Assembly (NCBI RefSeq): GCF_963576545.1
Contig: NC_083637.1
Span: 21,521,507-21,585,506 of the forward strand
Direction: 5' to 3'
Length of the DNA: 64,000 bases
Source of the DNA: Limanda limanda
Lineage: Eukaryota; Chordata; Actinopteri; Pleuronectiformes; Pleuronectidae
Under the pieces are notes generated by a model that worked only from the letters and a program-made list of their open reading frames with translations, was not told where the DNA came from and searched no databases. Each line of letters starts with the position of its first letter. The first letter of the stretch is position 1. A program made the translations under genes and the position numbers. Shown here one piece after another: positions 12,901 to 28,900 of this stretch.

Positions 12901-15900
12901 TTAACAAAGTTGAAATGTCAAGACTGTTTTAAGAAATAAATAAAAATACTTATGTAAGCGCAAACAACTTCCTCTACAAAATCTAGTGTAAATGACTTCA
13001 GAATATGTTTTAGTAACAATGATATTCCTTTCTCTAACACAAACACAGTGTGGTAATCAGTATTTGAAGAGAGTGCGCTGAAAACTGTCTGTAAGGAAGG
13101 AGGTGGCTGCAGCAGTGCTGAAGCTGAAATAGCTTGTAATGGACAAATGCAAGATATACATACATCCTTGGAGTGTGTGGTTACACCAAGGTTGTAACAC
13201 TGTGGCGGCTTGCAAAGCTGTCAGTGGCTCATCTAACTGGATTTCATGGACCAGAGGAGTTGACTTTATTCTCAACATTTCTGTTTAATTCTAAACTAAA
13301 TAATAATTGTATTAATTTTAACTTTATAATAGACTTACAAAAGTCCTCCTCAATACAGAGATACAAAGACATGAAGGAAAAAAAATCAAAAAAATAAGTT
13401 TTTAAAATATTTGTAGGATTCATTTCTGGATTTAAAATGTTCATGATGTGCTTTTCTATAGTAGATAAGGAATGTTTTCAAATGTAAACCATAGATTCCA
13501 ATTCTGACAGATTATCAACACTTGCTCCTCTTTTCTTATCAGGTGGCCTGTGGCCGCATTTGATGTAACAGTGCTGACAAGAGCTAGGAAAAGCCCCCAT
13601 TTACCTGTGATCTGCTGACACTCAGTGTCAAACTGGGTGCTGAGAGCTGGGGGCCAGGTGACTGAATCTCTGAACAGCTTGCTTGGACTTTGGACAGGGT
13701 GACATCAGAGATCCATCTGGCTTGTGAAGGACGGCGACCTCACAGGCTGCAGTGAAAGTCTAAAGTTACAGCAGCTAAGCTCCTGTCACAGTAGCCACAA
13801 GTTTGACAGAAAACCAGTCCCTGTCCCTTAATCCTCCAGTCAGACAAAAAAAGAAAAACTGAGGGACTGTATTCGAGGGAGATTCACAGGAAATGGGGAA
13901 CCCACTTCAAGGGAAAACAAATGAACGAAATTTTCCGTGGCCTGATTGTTCACCCTTAGCGAGATAAATTTGTTTTAATTGGATTAGAGAAATATTTGTG
14001 TGGTAGGAATTCTAGCAGAGAAGCGTCACAAGCCTCAGAGGTGAAGTAATACGAGGAGTGGGTTTGGATTGTGTTGGCTTTCACGACTGAGCCTGAACAT
14101 TTTTGCTGCTGCTCTGAAATAGTTATTTATAGCTGCTGCCGGTTGTAGACAGTACATTTTTCACTAGCTGCTGCCGCGCTGCCCAGTGACAAATTAAAAC
14201 TCAATAAGTGTTCTTTGTGAATTCTGAACATTTCAACATTTTCAATGGATTGTTGTGTATTGTACAGCCTTACTGTACACAAGTGACTGTGGGGCACAGT
14301 AAGCAACACCTCACTGGAGTCTTTCCCGACATTGGTCAGCAACATCAGAGCTATATTAGTGTACAAGGTGACGTAGCAATGATTCCCATTTCCCCTCCTT
14401 CCATATCCCCACCCCCCCTCCTCTCTCTCTCTCTCTCTCTCTCTGTCCGTTCTTACCTCACTCCCACCCTCCTCCACCTCTGTTCAAAGCAAGCATAGCA
14501 TTTTGCCATCTGTCACTGCTGTCGTGTCTACAAATACCAATCAAACCCAGCAGTGTTGTACCACTCACTGACTTTCTAACCAATGGTAATGCAACTCCCT
14601 TTTCACCATCAATCATTGTTTTATAATTACTGCATTGCCTTTGAGCAGTGCCTAGGCTGACTTTAGCTTACTGCTCTATTTTCATATTTTAGAATTTGCA
14701 AAAATTCTGATTCAGAAAATGGATTGCAAGTTAAAGAAAGGCCCATCAGCACTGCGACAGGTGGTGGTACATGAAACAAAAATATCTAATCAATTCCGTG
14801 CAACAGCAATAAACAGGTATTCTTATATAGTCAGTGTAATATAAACTTAATAAGAGTGCCTACGATCTAAAAGTAAAGATTGTTTTAATGTGACCCCCAG
14901 CCTCTACGCACTTCCACCCCCTCATACTGTAAATTTTATTATAGTACGTCAATGGGCCTGAGCCATGATATAAATCCTGTGATGTCTTCCAAGGAGACAT
15001 AAACTCCCTCACGCAAAGCAAATTCTCCATTTACGCCAAGCATGTGATTGAAATTGATAGTGAAGCAGGGCACCTTCACACAGTGTGAAGGTGCCTGAAT
15101 CGGACAGAGAAGAAAGCAGAGGAAGATAAAGGGGCGGTGGGGGAAAATATTTGATTGTGATTTTTAGAAAATATATTTAATCTTTACAAATTAACATGTT
15201 TACTTTTTGGCCAAAGATTTAATTCAGTGTGAGAAAAAGCACAGAAACAGCACACATGGTGCCTAATGTCACTTTTAAAAACAAATTTTAAATTTTCTCA
15301 GTTATATTACACTATGCATGTAGGTCTAAAGGCAGAAAGAGAAGGGAGATTATGAAATAAATAACAAAACGCTACAGTGTGAGAACCTGTTATTTTTTTG
15401 TCTGTGCGCACAATGTTAACTTCTGCTAAAATTCCTTTGCTGACAACTGTTCAATTGAGATGGATTTCACACAGAAGGTGTTGACAGTATTCATTAATCT
15501 TTTAATAACTATGCAAATTGATTAAGATGTGAATACGGTTGTCTCAAGTGTCTCAAGCTACTGAAAGACAGAATTGCACTATAACGTATTCAAAGTGAAA
15601 ACAACAGATGGGTGAAATATGAAGGAGGAAAAACATACACACACAGGGTGGACTCAGTACAGGCCTGACAGAGACAGGGAGGCATCACAGGCTGCTCAAA
15701 TAGACATAAGTGCAAATAAGACCCAACAATGAAAGTGTGTAAAGTTAGCAACTTTTCCAACAGCTGCTCTGCAGGATCCCCACAATGACAAATGAACAAA
15801 AGGGGAAAAAAGGAAAAAGAGAAAGTCGTCCAGCACAACCACAGTGTAAGTGAGAAATCCCCCTCAAAGCCGGTGGACAGAATGGGTTGGCTATGCCCCG

Positions 15901-18900
15901 GATAAATGACCATCAAGGGATTTCACTGTGAAGCTGGTTACTAAAACAATACACACACTCATAAAACACCAAAGATAAAAGTATTCATTTTGTGTTTCAG
16001 CAGTTTAAAGCTGCAAATACATAATTACAAATACAAATAGTTTCATGCCCATACATTTCTAATGAAACTAACAATTTACAAAAAATTGTCCATACGTCTG
16101 AGACGGAGGAAAGCAGAGAGGGGGGGGGGCACAAATGTCCGATCTGAAGAAAAATGACATGATGGGATTCGACTCATTTGTTTAGGAAGTGCTCATGAAG
16201 AAGCAAGGAAAGAATTTATATGTCCACTTTTAATAAGCTGGCATAAACATAAACCACTTCTTCAATCAGAAACTAACATATTAAAAGTTGACATACACGT
16301 ACAGTAGCAATGAAGCGTACTTGGTACATGCATAACAGCAAATAGTGGAACAGTTTCATGGAGACCACAATCACCACAAACAAAACAAATAAACAGAGTT
16401 GTATAAAAGTAAATCGCACAGATTTGCACAATATACAATTACACGTAACAGTGATTAATGCCCTGTCAATGTAGCTAAAATGTTAATGTAAGTGGGGTTT
16501 ACAGATACTAATAAGAGAAAAATAAAGGCAGGGTCCAAGACTTTATGATTTAAAAAACTGTTAAGAAATGTAAACTTATTAGATTTTCCAAGTGGAAGAA
16601 AACTTTTTAAATGTTTGGAGAAATTGACGTCTATATAGGGAAACTGGAAAATCTGCACACTGCAGGGAGGCAGGAAGGTCACTGCCCCCCTATCTCATTC
16701 GTGAGTCACTGACAGCTGTGTCTGAGCTGTTCCAGACCCACTCACGGAGTCATGACTGCAATCTTATTTATTTCATTCGCTCCATTCTCGCTCACTCTGT
16801 AGGTTAAAGCTAAAACAGATCATGTCACTCACAGAAAAGTGGATTGGAGAGAACAGATTCATTTCAGCAGTGCAATTATAGCCATTTACTTAATGACGGT
16901 CGTCTCTAAGGGGAGGTCAGAAGCCACCACCTGTGTCCCCCCCACACACACACACACACCTCCCTAAAGTGTAAGTGATTAGCCTGGAGGTTAATCAACA
17001 GGAAGCTCCTCTGTTTGGCTGACAAACAGAAACTCACCAGACCCCCTCCCTCATCAAGTACTTTAGTTGGCCCATTAGTATGCCTGATTTATAATCTGTT
17101 TCTCAAATGCTAGCAATGACAGCACTGCTCTATTCTCTTCTCTGTTTATATACATCTGCACCTTTCACTTAATGTTTTCCCGTTTCAAGTCCTCTCCTTC
17201 TTTTTCACCCCCCTCTGCCTTCCCACTTTATCCAGCGAACTACTTTAGCAGTTTCCCCCCATGAGACAGATACACACAAAGATCTCTTCATTCCTCCCCG
17301 CCTCTCGATGATAGCTGTAACGGAGAGGCTAATTGCCGAAGCCAGGAATAGAGGTTGATATAACATTGTATCTATACTGGAGCCAGCAACATGATATAAT
17401 GCTAAATGCAAAATTTCCTTTCGGACATAGACGTAAAATCTCATTGAACTCTTCTTCCAGGTGGAGCCAAAGTAAAAACTGTTTACAATCATGTCAACAC
17501 TAAATGAAAATATCAAAGGCTAGAAGGCCTTTCGGAGCGTCCATACATGCACCAAGGCTAATACCCTTTATCACTATGTCTAAGAAAGTGAAAAGTTGAG
17601 ATGCCGCCCTGAGGCGGCATCTCGTAGTCATAGTGACCTGGACTTTTCACCTTTGACCACCAATTCGAATCAGTTCATCCATTAGCCCAACTGAGTGTTT
17701 GTACCAAATCTCTCACCGCATTCTTGAGATATCATGTTCACAAGAGTGGGACGAATGGATGGACGGACCAACATATGGACCGAAAACATAATGCTTCCAG
17801 CCACTGGCAAACCAATTCCTGGATCTGCACCAAAATATAATGGGCTATTTTTGGGTCATGTCCCAACTGGAACAATTTATTTCTATTTTATTATTATTGT
17901 TAATTAGCAAAGGTAAACATTTTAGGAAACGATCAGGTTTATCACCCAGCAACACAATTTGTTGAACTTGCCAGTTTCTTGCCACATGACTGGTTGATGA
18001 TACATCTGTCCTCTCTGGTATGAACACCAGAGAGGACGAGTCCATCGTGCTTACTGAAAGTCAGACGAACTGGAATCGGATTTGTTTTGACTAGATCCTC
18101 TGCCAAAATCTACCATCAAGAGAGATGAAAAACGAACCCGAACAACAACACTCTGCAAACCTTTCTGAGAAGCTAGACCAATGAGCAGGTGTGATCACAC
18201 CTCTGGGCAGTCATCTGACCCGGTGTGGGCGAGATATATATGTGCTAACAAATCATGTACACGTGGGATGGGAAATTCAGAGATAATATTGAAAAAAGAA
18301 TCAAGTGTAATAGACTGAAAGAGACAGAGAGAGTTACATAACATCAATGAGTCAAGTGTTACAATAAAATGAAGAGGATGAGTCTTTAGTCATTAACCTT
18401 ATGTTTGATAACTGAAAAAACAAAGTTTAAGAGTGCAAAACATTTAAATAATAATCACAACCCCACGTAAAGACTGAGAAACAAAATCTCATTTATTTTG
18501 AGCCTCAAACTTGTTGTTACATCAACACACTGATGATGTCTGATCATCTGACTGTCTTATTCCAACAGTTTTAACTGTTTTAGTGTTGCATAAGGTTTGT
18601 GCCGACAGAAAGTGCAGTGACTCACTCCAGACCCACAGACCTATTCATGACTCACCACTGCACCCAAAATAATCATCATCATAATCCACGACAACAGCAG
18701 AGCCTGTCTGCTCACCGAGCCGTCACAGTCGAACAAAAAGAATAAAAGTTTTCAAATTGCATTCCCATATTGCTCAAGGTAATTTAGAAAAACAACAGCT
18801 TTAGTTTAAAATGTGAAAAAGCCACATGGACATCTCTGATTACTGACCGGCTACATGTAAATCTATATCAACCTCACAGAACATAAACACGTTCTCTTAT

Positions 18901-21900
18901 TTCCTTATCCCACTTTCTCACAAAAACACAGAATAATTCTCTGATGTAAAAACATCCGATGAAACATTCAACGCACACAAATATGCTATGATGCTGCTAC
19001 AGGGGAGGGGGGGGCACAGTGGGATCACCTCAGTTTATGGAAACCGTATTCATAAATGACTGCCATTAAATCATCATTTACTATTATGGTGCACAGAGTT
19101 TGGCAAAGTGACGTGGGTTTTGATTACAGGAAAGATAATACAGAGTGGGCTTGGTGACAGACTTCTCACTGGTGGCAATGTTTTCTCTTGAGAGTCTCTT
19201 TTCCGATTGCCATCCCACTCAGCCCATTTGAAGCTAATCCCTGAATGTAAATGTGTTCTAAAGTTCTGTGGGATCCCGCTGGTGTAGGATCTGTGGCTAA
19301 AGTGTGAAATAGCTGAAGGGAAGTGAGGCTAGGCTGATGTGTAACTGTATCTGCAGTGTTTCTTTAAAATAGAGTTCCTTTATTGCAGACCTTTCACTAC
19401 ATGCAGCACCCAGGAGACATTACTTCCTTCATTAAACTCTCCTCTCACCACAACTACTGACAGACACTGTAGATAATATAATCTATCATAGAAGTCTGCA
19501 CCTATTTTCAGAGGGAGAGCTGAATACACCCTGACACAACATGATAAGATAAGCTCAAATAGTCGTGCATGAAACAGCACTAAACTAATCACAAGTAAGT
19601 AGAAACAAAATAATTAGATACAGCAGCTGGTTTTACTTGTGACTCCAGATGAGGCAGACAGTGTAGTTGGGGAAAAAAGTAGTGACAACACAAATTGTAA
19701 TGTTGTGCTGATTTTGTACACCAGCACAGTGGAATTGAAATACAGCCTCACTCTGAGGTAAAACCACGGACTGTTTATAAATATGAGATGACAGTTCATC
19801 CAAAGGAAAGAGGTGGCTGGCTGCAGTTTAGGTAATAAACCCATGTTAGTGGTTGGGACATGAAACAAACTACCCATCCCATCAATTCCTTATGTATTCA
19901 AATGATTCTTGATGGTTTGGGTTTCAGACCCTCATGGTTGAATGCAATTATTGGAGAACGCTTTGTATAAAAGTGTCAACTAAATGATATGTAATGTAAT
20001 ATACCGCTTATCCTGGGAGCTGTAGCCAATCACAGCTGTCATAAACAGGGCCATGACACAGACAAACAACCATTCACACTCACATTCACACCTACAGTAG
20101 CTTTGGAGTCTCCAATTATCTCTAACCCCAATTTGGATGTGTGGGAGGAAATACTTAGAGAAAACCCACGCTGACAGGAGGGAAACATGCAAACTCCATA
20201 CAGAAAACCCAAAGAGGAAAACTTCCTGCTGTGAGGCGAGTGTGCTAATGACCATGTTATTTTTTTATATTACATTGTTTTTAATTAATTGATAATTATT
20301 TGATGATGGAACATCATGTTTGACAGCTGAGACTGACTCGTGTGACTGACTCAATACACACTCACAATCCCTTCTGCACAGACACTGGCTCCAGTGATGT
20401 CAAAACTACACTGTAGTCGCATCCCCAACCCAAGTTAACATAAACAAAATCAAATTAATTATATATAATATTCAATACATGGCCACAAATCCTTTAAAGC
20501 CAAAGACTGCATGACGTCACATATTTGTGATGCTCAACAAGCTCTGTGCTACATCCTCGTTGTTGTTCTTCTCTTGGGCTTTTGGTCCAAAAATTATTCC
20601 ATTGTCTTTGTATTTATATTTTTCAGATTTTTGTCCTGTTGGACTGTGCTAAAATAAGGTCATTTGAATGAAACTTTTATCAATGTCCTAATATTTTCTG
20701 ACTGGAAGGTGTGTAATACATAGAAAGAGTCATGAACAAACAATCTCTCTTTTTTGTATCTTGACACAGGAAACAACAACCTGACTGTCAACAACTCCAC
20801 ACCTCAGCGGATCTGTTCACCTCCTTCTCTTGTTGACAAAGACTGGTCACACAATAAATACACAATGCTCCACCGTAGATATCAGACATTATTATGCGTT
20901 AGTTGAGCTGTAAATGTATCTATTAACCCCATACTCTGACTAAGTTTTATTCCCAGTTCACCTGCTGGTAAATGGAGGTGGGGATGGCTGGGTGACTGTT
21001 TGACGTGGGGATATGTCATATCTGATAATCGATACACTGTGCACCTGGTGCCTCTTCAGAAAGCATCTGCTCTGAATGTGCCAGGGTTTATACCTGCTGC
21101 CTCAGCCCGGCAACTCAGAAGTGAGATAACCAATAGGAACGGTTCAAACTGCAACATGAGCCAAGCACATTACATGACTATCTTAATAGCATCACAAATC
21201 ACAGCGTCTTTAAGCCGTCACTCATTGCAAAGTCAAATACATATACGAGTGTGAACATTGTTGATTGGTCTCCAGTAATAAATGCATAATAAACACTGTG
21301 AAAACACTAAGACAGTTAATTAGACTAAGTAGGACCGATGTTGGAAGAGGACCTTCTTTGATGTAATAGCACATCTATGTCCTCGTAAGAAACTGCTGAC
21401 CTTAGACCCATAAATCTGGATCTGTATGACAAGGTAAGGCGATACATGTAAAAGCTCATTTTAGAACTTACATATTGTTTTACATACCCAAAAACAAACA
21501 AGTCTGTGTCGTAAGGCCTAAGTACTTCATACACATAAGACATGTAAAACATTAACACTGAATAATCATACAAGGCCTGGCATCAATAAAACATCCTTAT
21601 ATTATTACAGAGAATATTTTGGTGATAGTAATAAAACTTAATAGGGAAGTGTGTGTGTGTGTGTGTGTATGTGTGTGTTTGCATGTGCGTTCCTAATCCG
21701 CTAGCTAGCTACACTGTCCACTGACAGTCCTACTTCCTGCTATTTCCTACTAAAAAAATTGAGCCCACGATGAAAGAGATGCCAAACTCTACTGTGCTGC
21801 TCTCTTAACATTGTGTTTGCAGGATACACAAAGGTAAACTATGAGGATATATGCCAAAGGTAGCACAAACCGTGCGAGCCAACATGCGTGCTCACAGTAA

Positions 21901-22931
21901 ATCAGCCATAGCAACTAGAATGGCACTCAGTAGAGCGCATGCTTCCTCCAAGGTCCCCCAGTCCCCTTATGAAACCACATTTTAATTCACTGGATCTACA
22001 GGTGAAAACATTGCCTCATTAGCGGAGGTAACTTACATTTCTTCCAAAGTAAACTCTTCAGGGTGAAAGCATAAGCTGTTATACTTAAAAGAACGTGTGC
22101 TTACAACATTTGTGTGAGTATCACACTTGGATGAATTACGTTGAACTGGGCCAAATTAATTTAGATAACACATTAGGACAGTTTTAATTTGTTTTATTTT
22201 TACAATGATTTGATAGTTGATCTTATTGTTGATAGAGCTACTCCAAAGAAAATATGTTCTGGCAACCTTAACGAATAAAACATAATATTAAAAAGTTGAC
22301 ATATTCTGTGGACAAACTTATTAAGCTTGTGGGAGGACCATACTACAAGGGTCAACTTCAATTTCACTCATACTCATGAACCATAAAAGCTCAAAAAATT
22401 AAACAAACAAGATTAATAACAGAATGAAAAGTGGGAGAAAGTCTTAGAGAGTGACGATGCTCAAAACAACCAGTGAATGCTCAGTAAATAGTCTGTACGT
22501 CCCAGTGGAATCATGACTGTTTACCCGGATGGCACATTAGGTGTGTTGCAAGGCATCCGTCAATATTATATGTGAGGTGGGGATTGGGAGGAGACACAGC
22601 CTTGGCCCTAAATTGCCACCAAGTTACATCACATAATAAGAGTTATGAGAAGGCTTGACATCATATTAGCCATTTAATTCAGCTAAATCCGGGACCAGCT
22701 GACTTACTCTCCTATGGGAGTATAATTAAAGGCTTAGTGAAAAGACAAACACAGAAATATCTCCCTGCTCTGCAGCGGTTAGCAAACACAATCAGACACT
22801 GTGACTCTGCCTACTGACGTCAGGGTGGGTGAATCACATTTCACTCACAGATCATTTATCTGATGATTATGAATAATTATAGGAAGGTAATTATCACCCC
22901 TCACCTCCCTACTGCCTGCCATGGTGTTCTC

Positions 22932-22968
<37 letters not shown>

Positions 22969-25900
22969 GCTCAGAGAGTGAGCTTGGCATCTCTGCTATT
23001 AGGGACCTATACATAGCCTGACCCCTGCTGATGAGACAGGAGGGCACTCGCTCATCTACACCCTGACAGTGATAGAATTCAAGCCCTAATTCAATAATCA
23101 CAACCAGTTCAGCTTGTTTGATTTATGCAAACAACTATCTTACAATCAAAGTACAAAGTTAAATTCACCCCTTCACATAGGAGAGACAATATCTGCTGAC
23201 ACTGTGTGTCCATGTTTCAGTCTGCCTGCGCACATTCCTCTCTATACATTCCCTGCCTTCTCCAAGACAAGACGGGATTGTACTAAATTATCACCATGCA
23301 GTTACATAAATTCACTGTCAACAATACTTCGTGCCCCGATTAGTTTATGTGTTGCCTGCTCTAGCATTCCACAGACACACACTCATACACAGGTACACAT
23401 GTATATGCATCACTAACAGATACAAAAATAGATGCATCAAAATAAAGAAAAACAAATAAATGATGTGTCTAGTCATATTTGCTAGAGCTGCCCAATTAAA
23501 ATCGACATGTTTAGTGAATTTTGAATTGTTAAGGCCAAATAAAGCTTTAGAAAGGCTACTGAAATGTATTTTTGATCATTTGAAAATGGCAAATTAGTTT
23601 TTTTGGTTATTTGTTTAAATAAATGTATCAAAAATAATTATATGAATGTGTCAAATGTCTCCCCTGAGCCGCCATACAAAGAAAATCTCAGGGTGGTGGA
23701 CAGGCAAGTAAGAATGTGTCTAAACGCCATGGTGTCTATCAAAAGTTTATGTTTTTAAATGAAAAATATATAATGGACAGAAATAGATAAATAGCATGAA
23801 GACAAATCCATTCCTTTAATTGGTTTGTTAGCACACTATCTTTTACTGACCCTGTGTGCGTGTGTGCTGCACCTGTTTGTGACAGAGTACATTTGATTTC
23901 TTGTATTCCGGCCTTCTCACCATGTGGACGAAAGCAGGATGCCTTTGGGGTGAGCACACGTGTTGCAGCCTCCCCTGGCTTCAGCTGTCGGTGCCGGCCT
24001 AACAGAGCAAAGCAGTGTGACTGCGAGGATCTTACGACAGGAGGTGGCTTTATGTCTGAACTAAACACCCCACTCTCCTACTGTTTAGCCTGCAGGGCAA
24101 CATGCATTAAGTTCTGTATCCTAATTCATTGCTGTGTCTTTAAAGCAGGCTGATATGAAAGCAGAGATTTGTATCTATTAATCAGGAAAATAGCACGAGT
24201 TCGATTCTGACATACGATACCAAGGAGGTTATGTTTTCTGTCTTTTAGCAGGATGACGTAAAAAGCAGCAGAACTGATTTTCGTGAAACTTTGTGGAGGA
24301 TCAGGGACCGAAAGAAAAGCACATTAACATTCAGAGCAGATTCGATAAACAGGGCGGGTCAAGTAACTTTCTTAAACATTGTAATATGTTCGTTTGAAAA
24401 TACTATCTTCATGGAAACAATCTGTCAAGTATAGAGTGGTAAAATCTGAACAGTTCATCAACTGCCTTGTCGTCCATGCTGAAACATTAACAGCAACAGC
24501 TGATTATTTTTAATTATCCCCAGATTTCAGTTAGAGCTATTAAACTGCACAGTGTTAATGTATCCCACATGAAAAATGTTCCTTTTAATTTGTTTATGTT
24601 GTTAACAATATTCTAAATGAAAGTTTTCATAGTTATAGTTATAACATAAAGTTTACTGTCCACATGGATCCTTTACTGTGTGAAAACAATGTCTCTAGGA
24701 GCTTCGTCACCCTGGACTGGACTGTCAAAAGCAAGCAGTCTGTAACATAAGCTATTCTCTCCATCTCTTATAGAGATATATCACATATAGATGTCTAATC
24801 AACAATGAGAAGCAGAGGCCTCCTACGTGTCCTTGTCAGAGGAAAATAGCTCAGCAGTGAAAGTAGAGACAAGATCTCAAAACAGGATCTGACTCACTTG
24901 TGACTCATGAGACCAAATGAGGGGATTAATTATAGTGATTTCAAAGTGCCCACACACCCGAGCCTACCGACACTACCTGATACTTCACAGTACCTGATCA
25001 ACCAAAGAAAGCTATAAACTCAAAAGGGAATATTTAACACAACCTGTTTTATTCCATTAAAATAGTTAAACTACTCTCTCACTGACAAATCTGCCTTTTT
25101 TTCTGATTGAAGGTGGAAAAACAAGATTTACATACAGTGTTTAAAAAAAATTCTTCTACAAACGAAAAGAAAGAAAATGGCGTTTGTGCCCAATAATGGG
25201 ATAACTGAGCTACGATTACAGAACATCACGGAAAAACCTTGCATCCCCTTTTCATTACTGTCACAGGAAATTATATATTATCCATGCAGAATAGAAGAAG
25301 TGTTACATTATAGCTATGTGATGTACCTGTCATTGACGAGAGCTGTTTGATGAACAAACAACACAAAACAACCCAAAGCAGAGCTTAGTCTGAGCTACAG
25401 CAGAGTGTCCCTGCCTTCTCACCCAACAGCAGAGATATCTTTATCAAAACATGAAGCTCGGTGTGTGTAACAAATAGTGAAGTGGTCTATCATTGGCAAA
25501 TGTTCAAGTATTTATCTGTTCATGGGAGAGAACGGTTAGAAAAATTTATGACGTTACATTATAAGAATATGATCACAATATCATCTAAGTAAATTCAATC
25601 TGTTTTCAATAATACAGCAACTACAGATTCTGTCCCATTTCTGTCCATCAGTCTTTCTACAGGAATGACATCTGGTCTCAGGAGCCTTGCATGAGGGAAT
25701 TGATCGGTCCTCACACATAACATGGGTCAGAAAAATAGGTACAAGATGCAGTTTTATTTTTTATTTAAAAATTAATTCTGTAAAGAAATAACTGACTAAC
25801 TTCACAGACGCTATGCTATGCGCACACATGGAGAATTTAAGATATTTACTATTATTGAGAAAATGTCACACTTGGACGTTTGTATCATTTATTAACAAGT

Positions 25901-28900
25901 GTTGCAGCCTGCACGGCACTGCATTATCCTCCCTTCAAATTTAGATTGTTGTTCACACCAAGCTTACAAATACTGCCGGCTCATATATTTAAGCGTCAAT
26001 GACAGTGAAGGTACTGAGGACAATGCAACAGCTTGTCAAAGTTATCTGCAAATATCACTGTCGACAAACACAGAGGGGAATCTTTCAACAATATTGTCTC
26101 TGCTATCTTTCAATGTAGAGCAGTGTATAAAGACATATAAGCCTCCTTAACTCTGTCCACTGTCATTGTTCCAGATATTAAGACTCGTTAAGTCGACCAA
26201 CTCAACGCCATGCGAACCCTTATGCACCAAAAGACTCTGTGGTGCAGGATGAGAACCAGACAAATATCTGCAGCACAGTTGTTTATGTTTACTGATAAAA
26301 TCATCACTAGGTTGAACAATATCCAGCAAAACAGTCAAATGGAAGTCAAATACAAAACTGACTAAAAACAGTTTTATGACGTATGCAATAATACAGTAGA
26401 TCAGGAAAACGATGGAAGCTGCAGTAGGAAACATTTCAATACTTGTATTTTAGCAGCTTGAATCCAGGATGTAATAGTGTTTTTATGAACATGTTTAAAA
26501 GACTGTAGGCTCTATGTTTTGAGAATATGTTTGAATTTTTTTAAATAATCATTGTGTCCATGATGTTTTGAATTAACAGAACTTTTGAAGAGCTTAAAAA
26601 AAAAGACTATCCGCCATGTTTATTTAATCACAAAGTTGGTATCAGAATAAAATATTGTTCAATCAACCATAAATCGAATGGCGTATTGTGCAAATACAAT
26701 TTTGGGCGTCATGAATCAAAATGGCTAATATAGTTAACTAAGCTTTACATTACATTGTTTTTATATTACATTGATTTGAGCTTTTGTCTTATTGACAATA
26801 AGTGCATTCAAACCTTAGAGGAACAAGAACTAGAAGTCGCCCTAATTATTCCACATAAATGTGAAGTTAATCTTTAGCTGTTACACTGAATCACATTGAG
26901 TCATAGTACAGTGATATTGAGGTTTATGTACCCCCACAAGCTAGACAAGTTCACTTGTTTATGTTTTATACATCAGCATTATGCTGATTTAATGATCTGA
27001 TTACAGGATGCACCATGAACTTGACTTATGTCTCTGTCATGGGGGACGCCAAAATGGCCATGGCAACTATGAGGCCTCAGAGGTGCCTGTCTGGTGCTAT
27101 GCAACTGTCAGCCGTTTAACATCAAGATTAGCCGCAGTTGCTGCCACGTGTCAACACAGCAATGAACACATGCTTAAGGTGTGGGTGGGGGAGGGAGATA
27201 GTTGTAAGACAACAGGGGGTGACACAAAATAAAAACACAATGGCTGAAAGCAAATGGGGGACACCTATGAGTGAGGCCTGGACACAACCAGTCCACTGCC
27301 ACTCGTAGCTGTGCTGATACTGGCTGCTGCTGGAGAAGAGATAACATCTCGTCCCTGGGGCAGTGAGGATTTCATGTTAATACCACAAAGTCCCCCTAAT
27401 GGTGTTTTAAAAATGGCAGCCACGCTGAGTGTTGTTTATACGATTCCTTTCCTTTTCATGCAACCGCTTGGGATAAACTTTTGAGCTGTTGAGTGAAAGA
27501 AAAAAAAACATCAACATCCCTCTCTGAAATAACACAATTAAATACTCATGGCATTTATTTTGCTCAGCCTTGTTCAAACAAATGCCACAGGTTTCAAAGA
27601 AGACCCCTACTGTCACAGAGCTGTAAAGCCTGCTCACTAATCAGTCGTCACATCTAAGTCCAGACAAGCATGTGGCCAGAGCCATGTGAAGTCCGTCAAA
27701 TTAGCTCTTTCTAATGGGAGAGGTCTGAAACTCTCACCTTGCCAGTCAAATTGAGTTACCTATGGGGATACGTTCCAATATTTATAAATACTTAACCACA
27801 TACTCAGACAGACAGAGATAGAGGGGCAGACAGAGAGATCAATGTGGCCTCTTTCCGTTGTTTTTGTGATATGACCATAACACAAGTGTTATTTCATTTT
27901 TACACCTAGTTTTACAAAAGGAAAGCTTTACAACTTCACAGATTTACAGCAGAAGGCAGCTTTTTATTACACTGGGTGTCATAAAGGCAATATAACAACA
28001 TTTGGTGCCTTTAGGTTAAGTCAATAAACGAAGCTGCAGCTTTCCGACACCACAGTTCAAGAAGAGAAGAAACAGGTACGCACAAATAAGGATAGAATTA
28101 TTGGCCCAAAACTACAATTGGGTGGGATCTACCATTCCTTTGACATTTCCACAAGTTAGTGTACTGATGAGGGGCTAGAGGGACTTTGGTCTGCTGAGAC
28201 AACTTTCCCCCCTATGACATAGTGATATAGAGCCAGCAGGTGGGGACGAGCACTAAGACGTAAAGCAGGAAAACAAGGGAAAGTATGAACCCTAATGTGA
28301 AAATGATTAGGCAAAACATGTTAGCCATGCTTAACTAATCTCCCTGACCACGAATCTGTTGAAGTACTCATCACTGGACCAAAAGAAAAGCAGGATTGTC
28401 AATCCACAACTCGGACCACCTGGGTCCTTGGGTCGCATTAGTCATCATACCACATGTCTTGGTCTCGTCTTGCTCGCCTGGGTCCAATATAAGCCGCTAC
28501 ATTCACAAGATCAATAATATTATGTTATTTTAACAGCTACCAGTGTTTATTTTTTCACAGATTTACACAGTGGTACGTTTACTTAACAGCCACATCGACA
28601 AGAATGCATAATGCACCAAACCCACAATAACTATATAAAAAGTCTTAACAGATCATTTTAGCCTTTTACCCTATTTGTTTTTTTGTTTAGTTTTTTAGAT
28701 AATTCACACCAGATTTTTTTAGATTATCTGCATTATACTAATACTAATTACACTCGAGGTGAGTACTGTGGTATTTAAAAATCGGATTTAAAAAACAGTT
28801 TCTAGATATGTATAGATAACCTGATGTAACACATTCTTAACGCTTTATGTCTTGTATTCTGCATTGTACTCGCAAATCACTTCCTTTATGCGATTAGACA

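Noticed and set aside
19980..20255. 91-codon minus-strand frame
   Set aside because: It lies over a widespread teleost interspersed repeat.
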